Assembly (NCBI RefSeq): GCF_023499255.1
Contig: NZ_CP092183.1
Location: 2,735,501-2,799,500, forward strand
Source of the DNA: Couchioplanes caeruleus
GTDB taxonomy: Bacteria > Actinomycetota > Actinomycetes > Mycobacteriales > Micromonosporaceae
Direction of reading: 5' to 3'
Length of the DNA: 64,000 nt
Shown: in pieces, positions 49,017 to 57,959 of the stretch
Position numbering within the stretch: the stretch's first letter is position 1
How the letters are laid out: each line of letters starts with the position of its first letter
Notes under the pieces: generated by a model
What the model was told of the DNA's origin: nothing
What the model saw: only the letters and a program-made list of their open reading frames with translations
The model's database searches: none
Position numbers and translations under genes: made by a program

Positions 49017-51161
49017 TCACTTCGCCGCGGCGTGCTCCTTGCGGATCGCCTCGGCCAGGTGGGCCGGCATCGGCTCGTGCCGGGCGTACGTGCGGGTGAA
49101 CGTGCCCGCGCCCGAGGTGAGCGCGCGCAGCTCCACGGCGTAGCGGACCAGCTCGGTCGCGGGCACCTCGGCGCGCACGAGGCTGTGGCCGCCGTCGCCC
49201 TCGGTGCCCATCGGGCGGCCGCGGCGGCCGGACAGGTCGCTCATCACCGCGCCGACGTACGTCTCCGGCACCCGGACGACGACCTCGTCGACCGGCTCCA
49301 GCAGCGTGATCTGACCCTGCTCGGCGGCCTCGCGCAGGGCCAGTGCCCCGGCGGTCTGGAACGCGGCGTCGGAGGAGTCGACACTGTGCGCCTTGCCGTC
49401 GACCAGCGTCACCCGCAGATCGACCACCGGGTAACCGGCGACGATGCCGCGTTCCAGCTGGGCGCGTACGCCCTTCTCCACGGACGGGATGTAGTTGTGC
49501 GGCACCGCGCCGCCGACCACCTTGTCCACGAACTCGAAGCCGGCGCCGCGCGGCAGCGGCTCCACCTCGATGTCGCAGACGGCGTACTGACCGTGCCCGC
49601 CGGACTGCTTGACGTGCCGGCCGTGGCCCTTGGTGGCGGTGCCGAACGTCTCGCGCAGCGACACCTTCACCGGCTCGGTGTCCAGGTCCACGCCGCCCGC
49701 GCGGAGCCGGTCCAGCACGACGTCGGCGTGTGACTCGCCCATGCACCACAGCACCAGCTGGTGCGTCTCGGGGTTGCGCTCCAGCCGCATCGTCGGGTCG
49801 CCGGCCACGAGCCGGGCCAGGTTCTTGGCGAGCGCGTCCTCGTCGGAGCGGGACTTGGCGACCACCGCGATCGGCAGCAGCGGCTCGGGCATGGACCACG
49901 GCTCCATCAGCAGCGGCTGGTCCTTGCCGGAGATCGTGTCGCCGGTCTCCGCGCTGCCCGACTTGGTGATCGCGCAGACGTCGCCGGCGATGCAGGCGGA
50001 GACCTCCCGCAGCTGCGCGCCGAGCGGGGAGTAGATGTGCGCGATGCGCTCGTCGGCGTCGTGGTCGGGGTGGCCGCGCTCGGTCAGGCCGTGACCGGAG
50101 ACGTGCACGGCGGTCTCCGGGCGCAGGGTGCCGGAGAAGACCCGGACCAGCGAGACCCGGCCGACGTGCCGGTCGATCGTCGTCTTGACCACCTCGGCGA
50201 CCAGCGGGCCCTGCGGGTCGCAGGTCAGCGGCGGGCGCGGGCTGCCGTCCACGCCGGTGACCACGGGAAGGTCGTGTTCCAGCGGCGAGGGTGCGCCGTT
50301 GACCAGGCCGTCGAGCAGGGCGTCGAGCCCGACGCCGGTGCCGGCGCAGACCGGGAGGACGGGGTAGAAGTTGCCGCGGGCGACCGCCTTCTCCAGGTCG
50401 GGCACGAGCGTGTCGGTGCTGATCAGCTCGCCGCCGAGGTAGCGGTCCATGAGGGTCTCGTCCTCGCTCTCGGCGATGATCCCCTCGATGAGCTGGTTGC
50501 GGTCCTCCTGGATGGGGTTGAGGTGCTCGGGCTCGGCCTCGGTGCTGCGCGGCGGGTAACCCTCGGAGTAGTCCAGCACCCGGAGGGTCACCAGGCCGAT
50601 GAGTCCGGCGATCGAGGTGCCGTCGTCGCCCAGCATCGGCTGGTAGATCGGCATGACGTTCTCGCCGAAGGCGTCCTGGCAGTCCTGCAGCGTCTGCTCG
50701 TAGTCGGCGCGGGGGTGGTCGAGCCGGGTGATCGCGACCGCGCGGGGCATGCCGACGGCGGCGCACTCCTCCCACAGCGCGGTGGTCGCCTCGTCGACAC
50801 CGTCCACCGCGGAGACCACGAACAGCGCGAAGTCGGCGGCGCGCAGCCCGGCGCGCAGCTCACCGACGAAGTCGGCGTACCCGGGGGTGTCCAGCAGGTT
50901 GATCTTCACGCCCTGGTGCGTGACGGGCGCGCACGCCAGGGCCACGGACCGCTGCTGCCGTACGGCAGCCGGATCGTGATCACAGACCGTGGTGCCCTCG
51001 GCCACCGTGCCCGTCCGGGGGATCGTGCCGGTCGCGGCGAGCAGTGCCTCGACGAGCGTCGTCTTCCCCGAGCCGGAGTGGCCCACCAGCACCACGTTGC
51101 GTACTCTGCCGGGCTCGGTCACCACCGGGCCTGCCGCGTTGTCCTGCGTCTTCTGCGCCAT
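49017..51161 (-). CDS. Elongation factor G-like GTPase (EF-G2 type)
   Basis: A 714-residue five-domain translation-type GTPase from ATG 51161 (GGGAGGTG upstream). P-loop GHSGSGKTTLVEALL, switch II NLLDTPGYADFVGELRAGL. The G4 specificity motif reads TRLD, where EF-G has NKxD. Later domains follow EF-G order: VSLRETFGTATKGHGRHVKQ, VDKVVGGAVPHNYIPSVEKG and the C-terminal PETYVGAVMSDLSGRRGRPMG. By family it resembles actinobacterial EF-G2, whose cellular job is not settled, so it is probably not the main translocase. It lies divergent to pgsA. Confidence 0.9.
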   Translation of the reverse strand: MAQKTQDNAAGPVVTEPGRVRNVVLVGHSGSGKTTLVEALLAATGTIPRTGTVAEGTTVCDHDPAAVRQQRSVALACAPVTHQGVKINLLDTPGYADFVGELRAGLRAADFALFVVSAVDGVDEATTALWEECAAVGMPRAVAITRLDHPRADYEQTLQDCQDAFGENVMPIYQPMLGDDGTSIAGLIGLVTLRVLDYSEGYPPRSTEAEPEHLNPIQEDRNQLIEGIIAESEDETLMDRYLGGELISTDTLVPDLEKAVARGNFYPVLPVCAGTGVGLDALLDGLVNGAPSPLEHDLPVVTGVDGSPRPPLTCDPQGPLVAEVVKTTIDRHVGRVSLVRVFSGTLRPETAVHVSGHGLTERGHPDHDADERIAHIYSPLGAQLREVSACIAGDVCAITKSGSAETGDTISGKDQPLLMEPWSMPEPLLPIAVVAKSRSDEDALAKNLARLVAGDPTMRLERNPETHQLVLWCMGESHADVVLDRLRAGGVDLDTEPVKVSLRETFGTATKGHGRHVKQSGGHGQYAVCDIEVEPLPRGAGFEFVDKVVGGAVPHNYIPSVEKGVRAQLERGIVAGYPVVDLRVTLVDGKAHSVDSSDAAFQTAGALALREAAEQGQITLLEPVDEVVVRVPETYVGAVMSDLSGRRGRPMGTEGDGGHSLVRAEVPATELVRYAVELRALTSGAGTFTRTYARHEPMPAHLAEAIRKEHAAAK

Positions 51162-51391
51162 TGCGGGACGCACCTCCCTTTCAGCCCGGTAGGCGGCCAT
51201 TCTCCGCCGGCCCGTCAGGTGCGGCGATGGCGGCCTGCTGTCACACGGGTGTTTCCGCGCTGTCATTGGATCTGACACCCGCCGCAGCGGGACACGCAAC
51301 CCCCAGTAGTCATGCCGTCGCGGGACCGAGGTCCCGGGTGACGATTCGGCGACGCGTGACCGGGGCCGTACCCAGTCGTCGCGGTCGCCGA

Positions 51392-51397
51392 TAGGGT
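51392..51397 (+). promoter_or_regulatory. -10 box of the pgsA promoter
   Basis: TAGGGT lies 9 nt before ATG 51407, leaving almost no leader. A hairpin-like GGGACC-GAGGTCCC element lies further upstream near 51325. Confidence 0.4.
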
Positions 51398-51406
51398 GGG
51401 ACCCCC

Positions 51407-52060
51407 ATGGCAAAGATCGTCAACGTGACCGCCCGTGCTGTCTTCTCGTACGGGATCAACCCCGTCGCCCGCTTCCTGCTGCGGATCGGTGTCACGCCGA
51501 ACGCGGTCACCGTCGCGGGCACCGTCGGCGTGCTCTTCGGCGCCTCCTTCGGCGCGCGCGGCGAGCTGTTCTGGGGCACCGTTGTGGTGACCGCCTTCGC
51601 GCTCACCGACGCCCTCGACGGCACGATGGCCCGCATGCGCGGCGGCACCGGGCACTTCGGCGCCCTGCTCGACTCGTCCATGGACCGCATCGCCGACGGC
51701 GCGGTCTTCGGTGCGGTCGTCTACTACCTCGCCACCGAGCACAACCCGTACAACGGGGTGTGGGCGGCGCTCATCTGCCTGGTCGGCGGGCAGGTCGTCT
51801 CGTACGTGAAGGCCCGCGCCCAGAGCCTCGGGCTCAACGCCGACGTGGGCCTCGCCGAGCGCCTCGAACGCCTGCTGATCGTGGGCGTCGGCGGCCTGCT
51901 CGGCGCCGCGGGGCTGGACTGGGGCCTGCCCGCGGCGCTCTGGGTGCTCGCCGTCCTCTCCGTCGTCACGGTCTTCCAGCGGCTGATCCACGCGTCGCGT
52001 TCCGACCGGCCCGACGCCGCGCCGCCCGCGCCCGTGCAGCCCGCGGGTGATCTCCCGTGA
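51407..52060 (+). CDS. pgsA: Phosphatidylinositol phosphate synthase (CDP-alcohol phosphatidyltransferase)
   Basis: A 217-residue membrane enzyme with about six helices. The CDP-alcohol transferase motif is complete: DALDGTMARMRGG followed by GALLDSSMDRIADG (the D-x2-DG-x2-AR-x8-G-x3-D-x3-D pattern). In actinobacteria the gene before the PIM acyltransferase and pimA makes phosphatidylinositol phosphate from CDP-diacylglycerol and inositol phosphate. Its stop overlaps the start of the acyltransferase (GTGA). In mycobacteria it directly follows the HIT gene; here 8.3 kb separate them. Confidence 0.92.
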   Translation: MAKIVNVTARAVFSYGINPVARFLLRIGVTPNAVTVAGTVGVLFGASFGARGELFWGTVVVTAFALTDALDGTMARMRGGTGHFGALLDSSMDRIADGAVFGAVVYYLATEHNPYNGVWAALICLVGGQVVSYVKARAQSLGLNADVGLAERLERLLIVGVGGLLGAAGLDWGLPAALWVLAVLSVVTVFQRLIHASRSDRPDAAPPAPVQPAGDLP

Positions 52061-52947
52061 AGGACCGGCTCACCGAGCTGGGCTACGCCGCGGGATGGCG
52101 GCTCGCCCGCACGCTCCCGCTGCCGGCGGCGCGGGCGCTCTTCAACGCCGGCGCCGACCGGGCCGCGCGCGGCAACGGGCCCGGCACCCAGCGGCTGCGC
52201 CGCAACCTGCGCCAGGTGGTCGGCCCCGAGCTGCCCGACGCCGAGCTGGACGAGCTGGTCCGGGCGGGGCTGCGCTCGTACGCGCGCTACTGGATGGAGG
52301 CCTTCCGGCTCCCGTCACAGTCGAAGAAGGACTTCCTGCGCGACTTCAACCTGCTCGACGAGGCCGAGATCGACGAGGTCATGGCCCAGGGCAAGGGCGC
52401 GGTCCTGGCCCTGCCGCACACCGGCAACTGGGACGCGGCCGCCGCCTGGCTCGTCTCGAAGGGGCACCGGCTGATCACCGTCGCCGAGCGGCTCAAGCCC
52501 GAAGGGCTGTTCGAGCGCTTCGTGGCGTACCGGGAGAAGCTCGGCATGGAGGTCGTGCCGCTGACCGGGGGCCAGCGTGCGCCGCTCGACGTGCTCGCGG
52601 AGCGGGTGGCCGACGGCTGGGCGGTGGCCCTGCTCGCCGACCGCGACCTGTCGGCGCGCGGTGTCGAGGTCGAGTTCTTCGGTGGCCGCACCCGGATGCC
52701 GCCCGGGCCGGCCCTGCTCGCGCTGCGCACCGGCGCCCCGCTCTACGCCGTCGACCTGTGGTTCACCGAGAAGCAGACGGTGGGCACCATCCGCCGCGTC
52801 GAGCCGGCCGCGGAGGGCGCGCTCGACGTACGCGTCAGACAGACCACCCAGCTGCTCGCGGACGCCTTCGCCGAGGGCATCGCCCGGCACCCGCAGGACT
52901 GGCACATGCTGCAGAAGATGTGGCTCACCTCGGCCGCCCGGGTCTGA
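52057..52947 (+). CDS. Phosphatidylinositol mannoside acyltransferase
   Basis: A 296-residue LPLAT-family enzyme from GTG 52057. The catalytic HxxxxD motif is LPHTGNWDAAAAW, followed by the acyl-acceptor region ERLKPEGLFERFVAYREKLGM and VALLADRDLSARGVEVEFFGG. In mycobacteria the corresponding protein (PatA) adds palmitate to the mannose of PIM1/PIM2. It is coupled to pgsA by a 4-nt overlap and followed by pimA with a 14-bp gap. It acts at the inner face of the membrane. Confidence 0.92.
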   Translation: MKDRLTELGYAAGWRLARTLPLPAARALFNAGADRAARGNGPGTQRLRRNLRQVVGPELPDAELDELVRAGLRSYARYWMEAFRLPSQSKKDFLRDFNLLDEAEIDEVMAQGKGAVLALPHTGNWDAAAAWLVSKGHRLITVAERLKPEGLFERFVAYREKLGMEVVPLTGGQRAPLDVLAERVADGWAVALLADRDLSARGVEVEFFGGRTRMPPGPALLALRTGAPLYAVDLWFTEKQTVGTIRRVEPAAEGALDVRVRQTTQLLADAFAEGIARHPQDWHMLQKMWLTSAARV

Positions 52948-52961
52948 GGGGGCGGTCCAGC

Positions 52962-54116
52962 GTGCGGATCGGGATCGTCTCGCCGTACTCCTTCGACGTG
53001 CCCGGCGGCGTCCAGAACCACATCGTCGACCTGGCCGAGGCGCTGATCGGGCTCGGCCACGAGGTGAGCGTGCTGGCCCCGGCCGACGAGGACGCCGCGC
53101 TGCCGCCGTACGTGGTGTCCGCGGGGCGGGCGCTGCCGCTGCCGTACAACGGCTCGGTGGCCCGCATCGCGTTCGGCCCGGTCTCCACCGCGCGGGTCCG
53201 GCGCTGGCTGGCCCGCGGCCGCTTCGACGTGCTGCACGTGCACGAGCCGATGACGCTGAGCCTGTCCATGCTGGCGGTGCTGTCGGCGCGGGGGCCGGTG
53301 GTGGCCACGTTCCACACCGCGATGATCCGGTCCCGGGCGCTCTCCGCCGCACAGGGGCTGCTGCAGCTTGTCGTCGAGAAGATCACCGCGCGGATCGCGG
53401 TCAGCGAGCTGGCCCGCAAGGTCCAGGTGGAGCACCTCGGCGGCGGCGCCGTGGAGATCCCGAACGGCGTGGCGGTGGCCAAGTTCGCCACGGCGCAGCC
53501 GTTGCCGGGCTGGCCGGGCGAGGGCGGCGCGCTGGGCTTCCTCGGCCGCTTCACCGAGCCGCGCAAGGGCTTCGAGCTGCTGCGGACGGCCTTCGTCACG
53601 CTGGCCCGCGACCGCCCCGGCCTGCGCCTGCTGGTGGCCGGCCCGGGCGACCGCGACGAGCTGTACGACGGCATCCCCGCCGGCCTGCGGCCCCGCGTGG
53701 AGTTCCTGGGCCTGGTCAGCGAGGCCGACAAGGCCCGGATGCTGCGCAGCGTCGACGTGTACGTGGCACCGAACACCGGCGGCGAGTCGTTCGGCATGAT
53801 CCTGACCGAGGCGATGGCGGCCGGCGCGGCGATCGCGGCCAGCGACCTCGACGCCTTCCGCCGCGTGCTCGACGGCGGCCGGGCCGGGGCGCTGTTCCCG
53901 ACCGGTGACGCCGCCGCGCTCACCGGCCTGCTCGGCGAGCTCCTCGACGATCCCCATCGTCGCTCCGAGCTGGCGCAATGCTCACTCACTGTAGTCAAGT
54001 CCTTCGACTGGCCCGTGGTCGCGAAACGGGTCCTCGAGGTCTACACGACCGCGATCGAGGCCACCGACGGACGGGTCTTCGACGACGAGTGGGCCGAACC
54101 ACGCCCCGGGACGTGA
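52962..54116 (+). CDS. pimA: Phosphatidylinositol alpha-mannosyltransferase PimA
   Basis: A 384-residue GT4 enzyme from GTG 52962. The first strand is VRIGIVSPYSFDVPGGVQNHI with the GGVQNH donor-site loop, HVHEPMTLSLS and ATFHTAMIRS follow, and the C-terminal half has GFLGRFTEPRKGF and GGESFGMILTEAMAAGAAI (EX7E motif). This is the first mannosyltransferase of phosphatidylinositol mannoside synthesis, using GDP-mannose on the cytoplasmic face. Its position after pgsA and the acyltransferase confirms the assignment. Confidence 0.93.
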   Translation: MRIGIVSPYSFDVPGGVQNHIVDLAEALIGLGHEVSVLAPADEDAALPPYVVSAGRALPLPYNGSVARIAFGPVSTARVRRWLARGRFDVLHVHEPMTLSLSMLAVLSARGPVVATFHTAMIRSRALSAAQGLLQLVVEKITARIAVSELARKVQVEHLGGGAVEIPNGVAVAKFATAQPLPGWPGEGGALGFLGRFTEPRKGFELLRTAFVTLARDRPGLRLLVAGPGDRDELYDGIPAGLRPRVEFLGLVSEADKARMLRSVDVYVAPNTGGESFGMILTEAMAAGAAIAASDLDAFRRVLDGGRAGALFPTGDAAALTGLLGELLDDPHRRSELAQCSLTVVKSFDWPVVAKRVLEVYTTAIEATDGRVFDDEWAEPRPGT

Positions 54117-54137
54117 CTCTCCGACACGATCAGGCAC

Positions 54138-54143
54138 TACGAT
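54138..54143 (+). promoter_or_regulatory. -10 box of a probable leaderless promoter
   Basis: TACGAT lies 7 nt before ATG 54151, which favours this start over the ATG at 54142. Confidence 0.4.
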
Positions 54144-54150
54144 GCCCGGC

Positions 54151-54690
54151 ATGTGGTGGCTTGTGGCGACGCTCGCGGTGGTCTCTGTGCTCGCGGCGTA
54201 CCTGGCCTGGACCGCGCACCGCGTCGAGCGGGTCCACGTCCGCGCCCAGTCGGCGTCCCGGGCGCTCGACGCGCACCTGCTGCGGCGCGCCGCAGCGGCG
54301 GCCGTGGTCGCCGAACGCACCGACTTCGTCGAGCTGTACGCGGCCGCCCGCCTCGCCCTGGACGCCGCTCCCGACGAGCGCGAGGCGGCGGAGAACGACC
54401 TGACCCGCCAGCTGCAGGACGCCTCGCTCGCCGCGTCCGACCCGGCCGCCACCGCGCTGGTGGTCACCAGCCGCCGGGTGGCCCTCGCGCGCCAGGTGCA
54501 CACCGACCACGTCCGCGACGCGCTCACCGCCCGCCGCCGCCCGGTCGTGCGCCTGATGGGCCTCGCCCGGCAGTACGAACGCCCCCGCTACTTCGACATC
54601 GTGGACCCGACGCTGCCCGATCTCCTGCCCGTGGCGCCGCGCCCGGCCGGCCCGGTGGAGACCGCCGCGGCCCGCATCCCGGCAGTCTGA
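54151..54690 (+). CDS. Conserved hypothetical membrane-anchored helical protein
   Basis: A 179-residue protein. One N-terminal membrane helix ([20 protein letters not shown]) is followed by a cytoplasmic alpha-helical body ([37 protein letters not shown]) and a Pro-rich end. The layout recalls LemA-type helical bundles, but there is no clear family match. It lies between pimA and pdxS, a position often held by an uncharacterised gene in this group. Function unknown. Confidence 0.7.
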   Translation: MWWLVATLAVVSVLAAYLAWTAHRVERVHVRAQSASRALDAHLLRRAAAAAVVAERTDFVELYAAARLALDAAPDEREAAENDLTRQLQDASLAASDPAATALVVTSRRVALARQVHTDHVRDALTARRRPVVRLMGLARQYERPRYFDIVDPTLPDLLPVAPRPAGPVETAAARIPAV

Positions 54691-54838
54691 GCGACCCCGA
54701 GCAGGCCCCGTCCGACCACCCCACCCGCCACCCACAGAAGGACTGAAGGCCACTTGGGGGTCGATTGGCCATCGGAGTGGCCTGCCGCGGCGCATAAAAT
54801 TCCTCGCGAACCCGATCTCTGTGAGGAGCCGACCCATC

Positions 54839-55747
54839 GTGTCCGAGAGCGCGACCGACAGCCAGCCCACCACCGGTACCGCCCGCGTGAAGCGCGGCAT
54901 GGCCGAGATGCTCAAGGGCGGTGTGATCATGGACGTGGTCACCGCGGAGCAGGCCAAGATCGCCGAGGACGCCGGCGCCGTCGCCGTCATGGCCCTCGAG
55001 CGGGTGCCCGCCGACATCCGCGCCCAGGGCGGGGTGTCCCGGATGAGCGACCCCGACATGATCGACGGCATCATCAACGCCGTCTCCATCCCCGTCATGG
55101 CCAAGGCCCGGATCGGCCACTTCGTCGAGGCCCAGGTGCTGCAGTCGCTCGGCGTCGACTACATCGACGAGTCCGAGGTGCTGACCCCGGCCGACTACGC
55201 CAACCACATCGACAAGTGGGCCTTCACGGCGCCCTTCGTCTGCGGCGCCACCAACCTCGGCGAGGCGCTGCGCCGCATCACCGAGGGCGCGGCGATGATC
55301 CGCTCCAAGGGCGAGGCCGGCACCGGCGACGTCTCCAACGCCACCACCCACATGCGCACGATCCGCGCCGAGATCCGCCGGCTCACCTCGCTGCCCGAGG
55401 ACGAGCTCTTCGTCGCCGCCAAGGAGCTGCAGGCGCCGTACGAGCTGGTCAAGGAGGTCGCCACGCTCGGCAAGCTGCCGGTCGTCATGTTCACCGCGGG
55501 CGGCATCGCCACCCCCGCCGACGCGGCCATGATGATGCAGCTGGGCGCCGAGGGCGTCTTCGTGGGTTCCGGCATCTTCAAGTCCGGCAACCCGGCCCAG
55601 CGCGCCGCCGCCATCGTCAAGGCCACCACCTTCCACGACGACCCCGACGTGATCGCCAAGGTCTCCCGCGGCCTCGGCGAGGCGATGGTCGGCATCAACG
55701 TCGAGGACGTCCCGCAGCCCCACCGCCTCGCCGAGCGCGGCTGGTAG
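54839..55747 (+). CDS. pdxS: Pyridoxal 5'-phosphate synthase, lyase subunit PdxS
   Basis: A 302-residue TIM-barrel enzyme from GTG 54839 with GTGAGGAGC upstream. Signatures: [36 protein letters not shown], the catalytic Lys in [27 protein letters not shown], and [16 protein letters not shown]. It condenses ribose 5-phosphate, glyceraldehyde 3-phosphate and ammonia into PLP, with ammonia from PdxT. A TAAAAT box at 54795 may be the promoter. pdxT follows after 58 bp. Confidence 0.97.
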   Translation: MSESATDSQPTTGTARVKRGMAEMLKGGVIMDVVTAEQAKIAEDAGAVAVMALERVPADIRAQGGVSRMSDPDMIDGIINAVSIPVMAKARIGHFVEAQVLQSLGVDYIDESEVLTPADYANHIDKWAFTAPFVCGATNLGEALRRITEGAAMIRSKGEAGTGDVSNATTHMRTIRAEIRRLTSLPEDELFVAAKELQAPYELVKEVATLGKLPVVMFTAGGIATPADAAMMMQLGAEGVFVGSGIFKSGNPAQRAAAIVKATTFHDDPDVIAKVSRGLGEAMVGINVEDVPQPHRLAERGW

Positions 55748-55805
55748 AGCGACCCGTTGCCGCGCCGGTCCCGGTGACCGGCGCGGCACCATGCCCGGAG
55801 GCACG

Positions 55806-56411
55806 ATGACCATCGGAGTGCTCGCCCTGCAGGGCGACGTCCGCGAACACCTCAGCGCGCTCGCCGAGAGCGACGCCCTCGCCCGGCCGGTACGCCGCCC
55901 CGAGGAGCTCGACGGCGTCGACGCGCTGGTGATCCCCGGCGGCGAGTCCACCACCATGAGCAAGCTCGCCGACACGTTCGGGCTGCTCGAGCCCGTGCGC
56001 AAGCGCATCGCCGGCGGCATGCCCGTCTACGGCTCCTGCGCCGGCATGATCATGCTGGCCACGACCGTCCTGGACGGCCGCCCCGACCAGGAGACCTTCG
56101 CCGGCATCGAGATGACCGTGCGGCGCAACGCCTTCGGCCGGCAGGTCGACTCGTTCGAGGCGGCCGTGCGCATCGACGACGTGCCCGGCGGTGACTTCCA
56201 CGCCGTCTTCATCCGTGCGCCCTGGGTCGAACAGGTCGGCGGCGACGTCCGGGTGCTGGGCCGCGTCAGCGACGGACCCGCCGCCGGTAGGATTGTCGCC
56301 GTCCGGCAGGGGAACCTGCTCGCCACGGCTTTCCACCCGGAGCTGACCGGGGACCTCCGCGTTCACCGGTACTTCGTCGAGATGGTCCGCCAGGCCGCAG
56401 ACGCACGGTAG
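55806..56411 (+). CDS. pdxT: Pyridoxal 5'-phosphate synthase, glutaminase subunit PdxT
   Basis: A 201-residue class I glutamine amidotransferase. ATG 55806 follows GGAGG at the right spacing; ATG 55791 would add 5 residues. It opens [16 protein letters not shown], with [16 protein letters not shown], the catalytic Cys in [12 protein letters not shown] and the His/Glu pair in [11 protein letters not shown]. It supplies ammonia to PdxS in the 12+12 complex. Overall length and order match mycobacterial snoP. Confidence 0.96.
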   Translation: MTIGVLALQGDVREHLSALAESDALARPVRRPEELDGVDALVIPGGESTTMSKLADTFGLLEPVRKRIAGGMPVYGSCAGMIMLATTVLDGRPDQETFAGIEMTVRRNAFGRQVDSFEAAVRIDDVPGGDFHAVFIRAPWVEQVGGDVRVLGRVSDGPAAGRIVAVRQGNLLATAFHPELTGDLRVHRYFVEMVRQAADAR

Positions 56412-56430
56412 GCACACACGGAGGTTACGT

Positions 56431-57183
56431 ATGTCCGGCCACTCAAAGTGGGCGACCACCAAGCACAAGAAGGCCGTCATCGACGCCAAGCGCGGCAAGA
56501 TGTTCGCCAAGCTGATCAAGAACGTCGAGGTGGCGGCCCGCGTCGGCGGTGGCGACCCGGCCGGTAACCCCACGCTCTACGACGCCATCCAGAAGGCCAA
56601 GAAGAGCTCGGTGCCCAACGACAACATCGACCGCGCGGTCAAGCGCGGCTCCGGCCTGGAGGCCGGCGGCGCCGACTGGCAGACCATCATGTACGAGGGG
56701 TACGGCCCCAGCGGCGTCGCGATGCTCATCGAGTGCCTGACCGACAACCGCAACCGCGCGGCGACCGAGGTGCGCACGGCGCTGACCCGCAACGGCGGCA
56801 CGTTCGCCGACGCCGGCTCGGTGTCGTACCTGTTCAACCGCAAGGGCGTGATCATCGTCCCCAAGGGCGGGCTGTCCGAGGACGACCTCATGCTCGCCGT
56901 GCTCGACGCCGGCGCCGAGGAGATCAACGACCTCGGCGACTCGTTCGAGGTGGTCAGCGAGCCCGGCGACCTGGTGGCCGTCCGCAAGTCGCTGCAGGAC
57001 GCCGGCATCGAGTACGACTCCGCCGAGTCCTCGCTGGTCCCCACGATGACCGTCCCGGTCGACGAGGAGGCCGCGCGCAAGGTCTTCAAGCTGATCGACG
57101 TGCTCGAGGACTGCGACGACGTGCAGAACATCTACGCCAACTTCGACGTCAGCGACGAGATCATGGCGGCGCTCGACGCCTGA
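56431..57183 (+). CDS. YebC/PmpR-family regulatory/translation factor
   Basis: A 250-residue protein opening [28 protein letters not shown], with the family signature [14 protein letters not shown] and the acidic middle ([16 protein letters not shown]; [17 protein letters not shown]). YebC proteins were described as transcription factors and recently as ribosome-associated factors that help translate difficult sequences such as proline runs. A ribosome site GGAGG precedes ATG 56431. In mycobacteria the same gene sits between pdxT and ruvC. Confidence 0.95.
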   Translation: MSGHSKWATTKHKKAVIDAKRGKMFAKLIKNVEVAARVGGGDPAGNPTLYDAIQKAKKSSVPNDNIDRAVKRGSGLEAGGADWQTIMYEGYGPSGVAMLIECLTDNRNRAATEVRTALTRNGGTFADAGSVSYLFNRKGVIIVPKGGLSEDDLMLAVLDAGAEEINDLGDSFEVVSEPGDLVAVRKSLQDAGIEYDSAESSLVPTMTVPVDEEAARKVFKLIDVLEDCDDVQNIYANFDVSDEIMAALDA

Positions 57184-57197
57184 CCGAAGCTTGTCGC

Positions 57198-57224
57198 GGC
57201 CGCCCGGATCCTGTCCGGGCGGCC
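57198..57224. terminator. Terminator after yebC
   Basis: GGCCGCCCGGA and TCCGGGCGGCC pair perfectly over 11 bp with a TCCTG loop, between the convergent stops at 57183 and 57233. It can serve both strands. Confidence 0.85.
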
Positions 57225-57232
57225 TTCGTCGT

Positions 57233-57814
57233 TCACGCCGCGCTCGAGGCCGCCGACATGAAATGGACCAGGTAACCGAAGAGCAGCACGACCCCGATGC
57301 CCGCCCGCGTGTACCGCCACCACACGTACCGCCGGTAGGCGTGCACCCACGCGATCTCCGCCTCGGCGACCACGCCGACCTCGTCGCGTACCGTCGTCGG
57401 CAGCAGATCCGCCAGACGCTGCGCGACCGTCACCGCCACCGCGCGCGACGGGGCCTCCTCGGTCTCTGCGGCAGCCGCGGGCGACGGCCGATACCAGTCC
57501 AGCGCCTCCGCGGACGGGCCGACCGTCACCTCGACCGGATAGATCTGCTCCTCGCGCCACTGCTTGGTCCGCTCCTCCATCCGGTGCGCCAGATACGGGC
57601 CCGTCACGTCGTGCCCGCGCAGCCAGCCCTCCCAGCGCAGCCGGCGCCAATGCACCGCCAGGTCCGTGAGCACGTCGATCGCCAGCGCGTCCGAATACCG
57701 GTCACCGCCGGACAGGCGCGCCGCCTCCTCGCGCAGACCGGCGAGCCGATCCGCCACGAACGCGATGAACTCCGGTGGCGGCTCGTCGTGCATCGGCGGG
57801 AACAGATGAGCCAC
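57233..57814 (-). CDS. Hypothetical protein with C-terminal membrane anchor
   Basis: A 193-residue protein from GTG 57814 with GGAGGACT 5 nt before the start. The body is helical and polar (FIAFVADRLAGLREEAARLS, VLTDLAVHWRRLRWEGW), and the end carries one membrane helix (AGIGVVLLFGYLVHFMSA). An insertion here between yebC and ruvC is a departure from the mycobacterial order. It is divergent from ruvC. I recognise no family. Confidence 0.72.
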   Translation of the reverse strand: MAHLFPPMHDEPPPEFIAFVADRLAGLREEAARLSGGDRYSDALAIDVLTDLAVHWRRLRWEGWLRGHDVTGPYLAHRMEERTKQWREEQIYPVEVTVGPSAEALDWYRPSPAAAAETEEAPSRAVAVTVAQRLADLLPTTVRDEVGVVAEAEIAWVHAYRRYVWWRYTRAGIGVVLLFGYLVHFMSAASSAA

Positions 57815-57959
57815 AGCAGTCCTCCCACCCCATCGTCGAGTGGCGGCCGTCACAACACAACCCTGCCGATCTGCGTACCCGTCGTGTGTCGCTCGAAGCG
57901 GGCAGGTCGCGGCGTACTAGGGTGTCGAACACACGTACGTGAGACAGGGGAGGTCCGTG

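Noticed and set aside
43051..51161. Integrated mobile element between HIT and pgsA
   Set aside because: No transposase, integrase, terminal repeats or clear composition change could be seen, so only an insertion relative to mycobacterial order is claimed.
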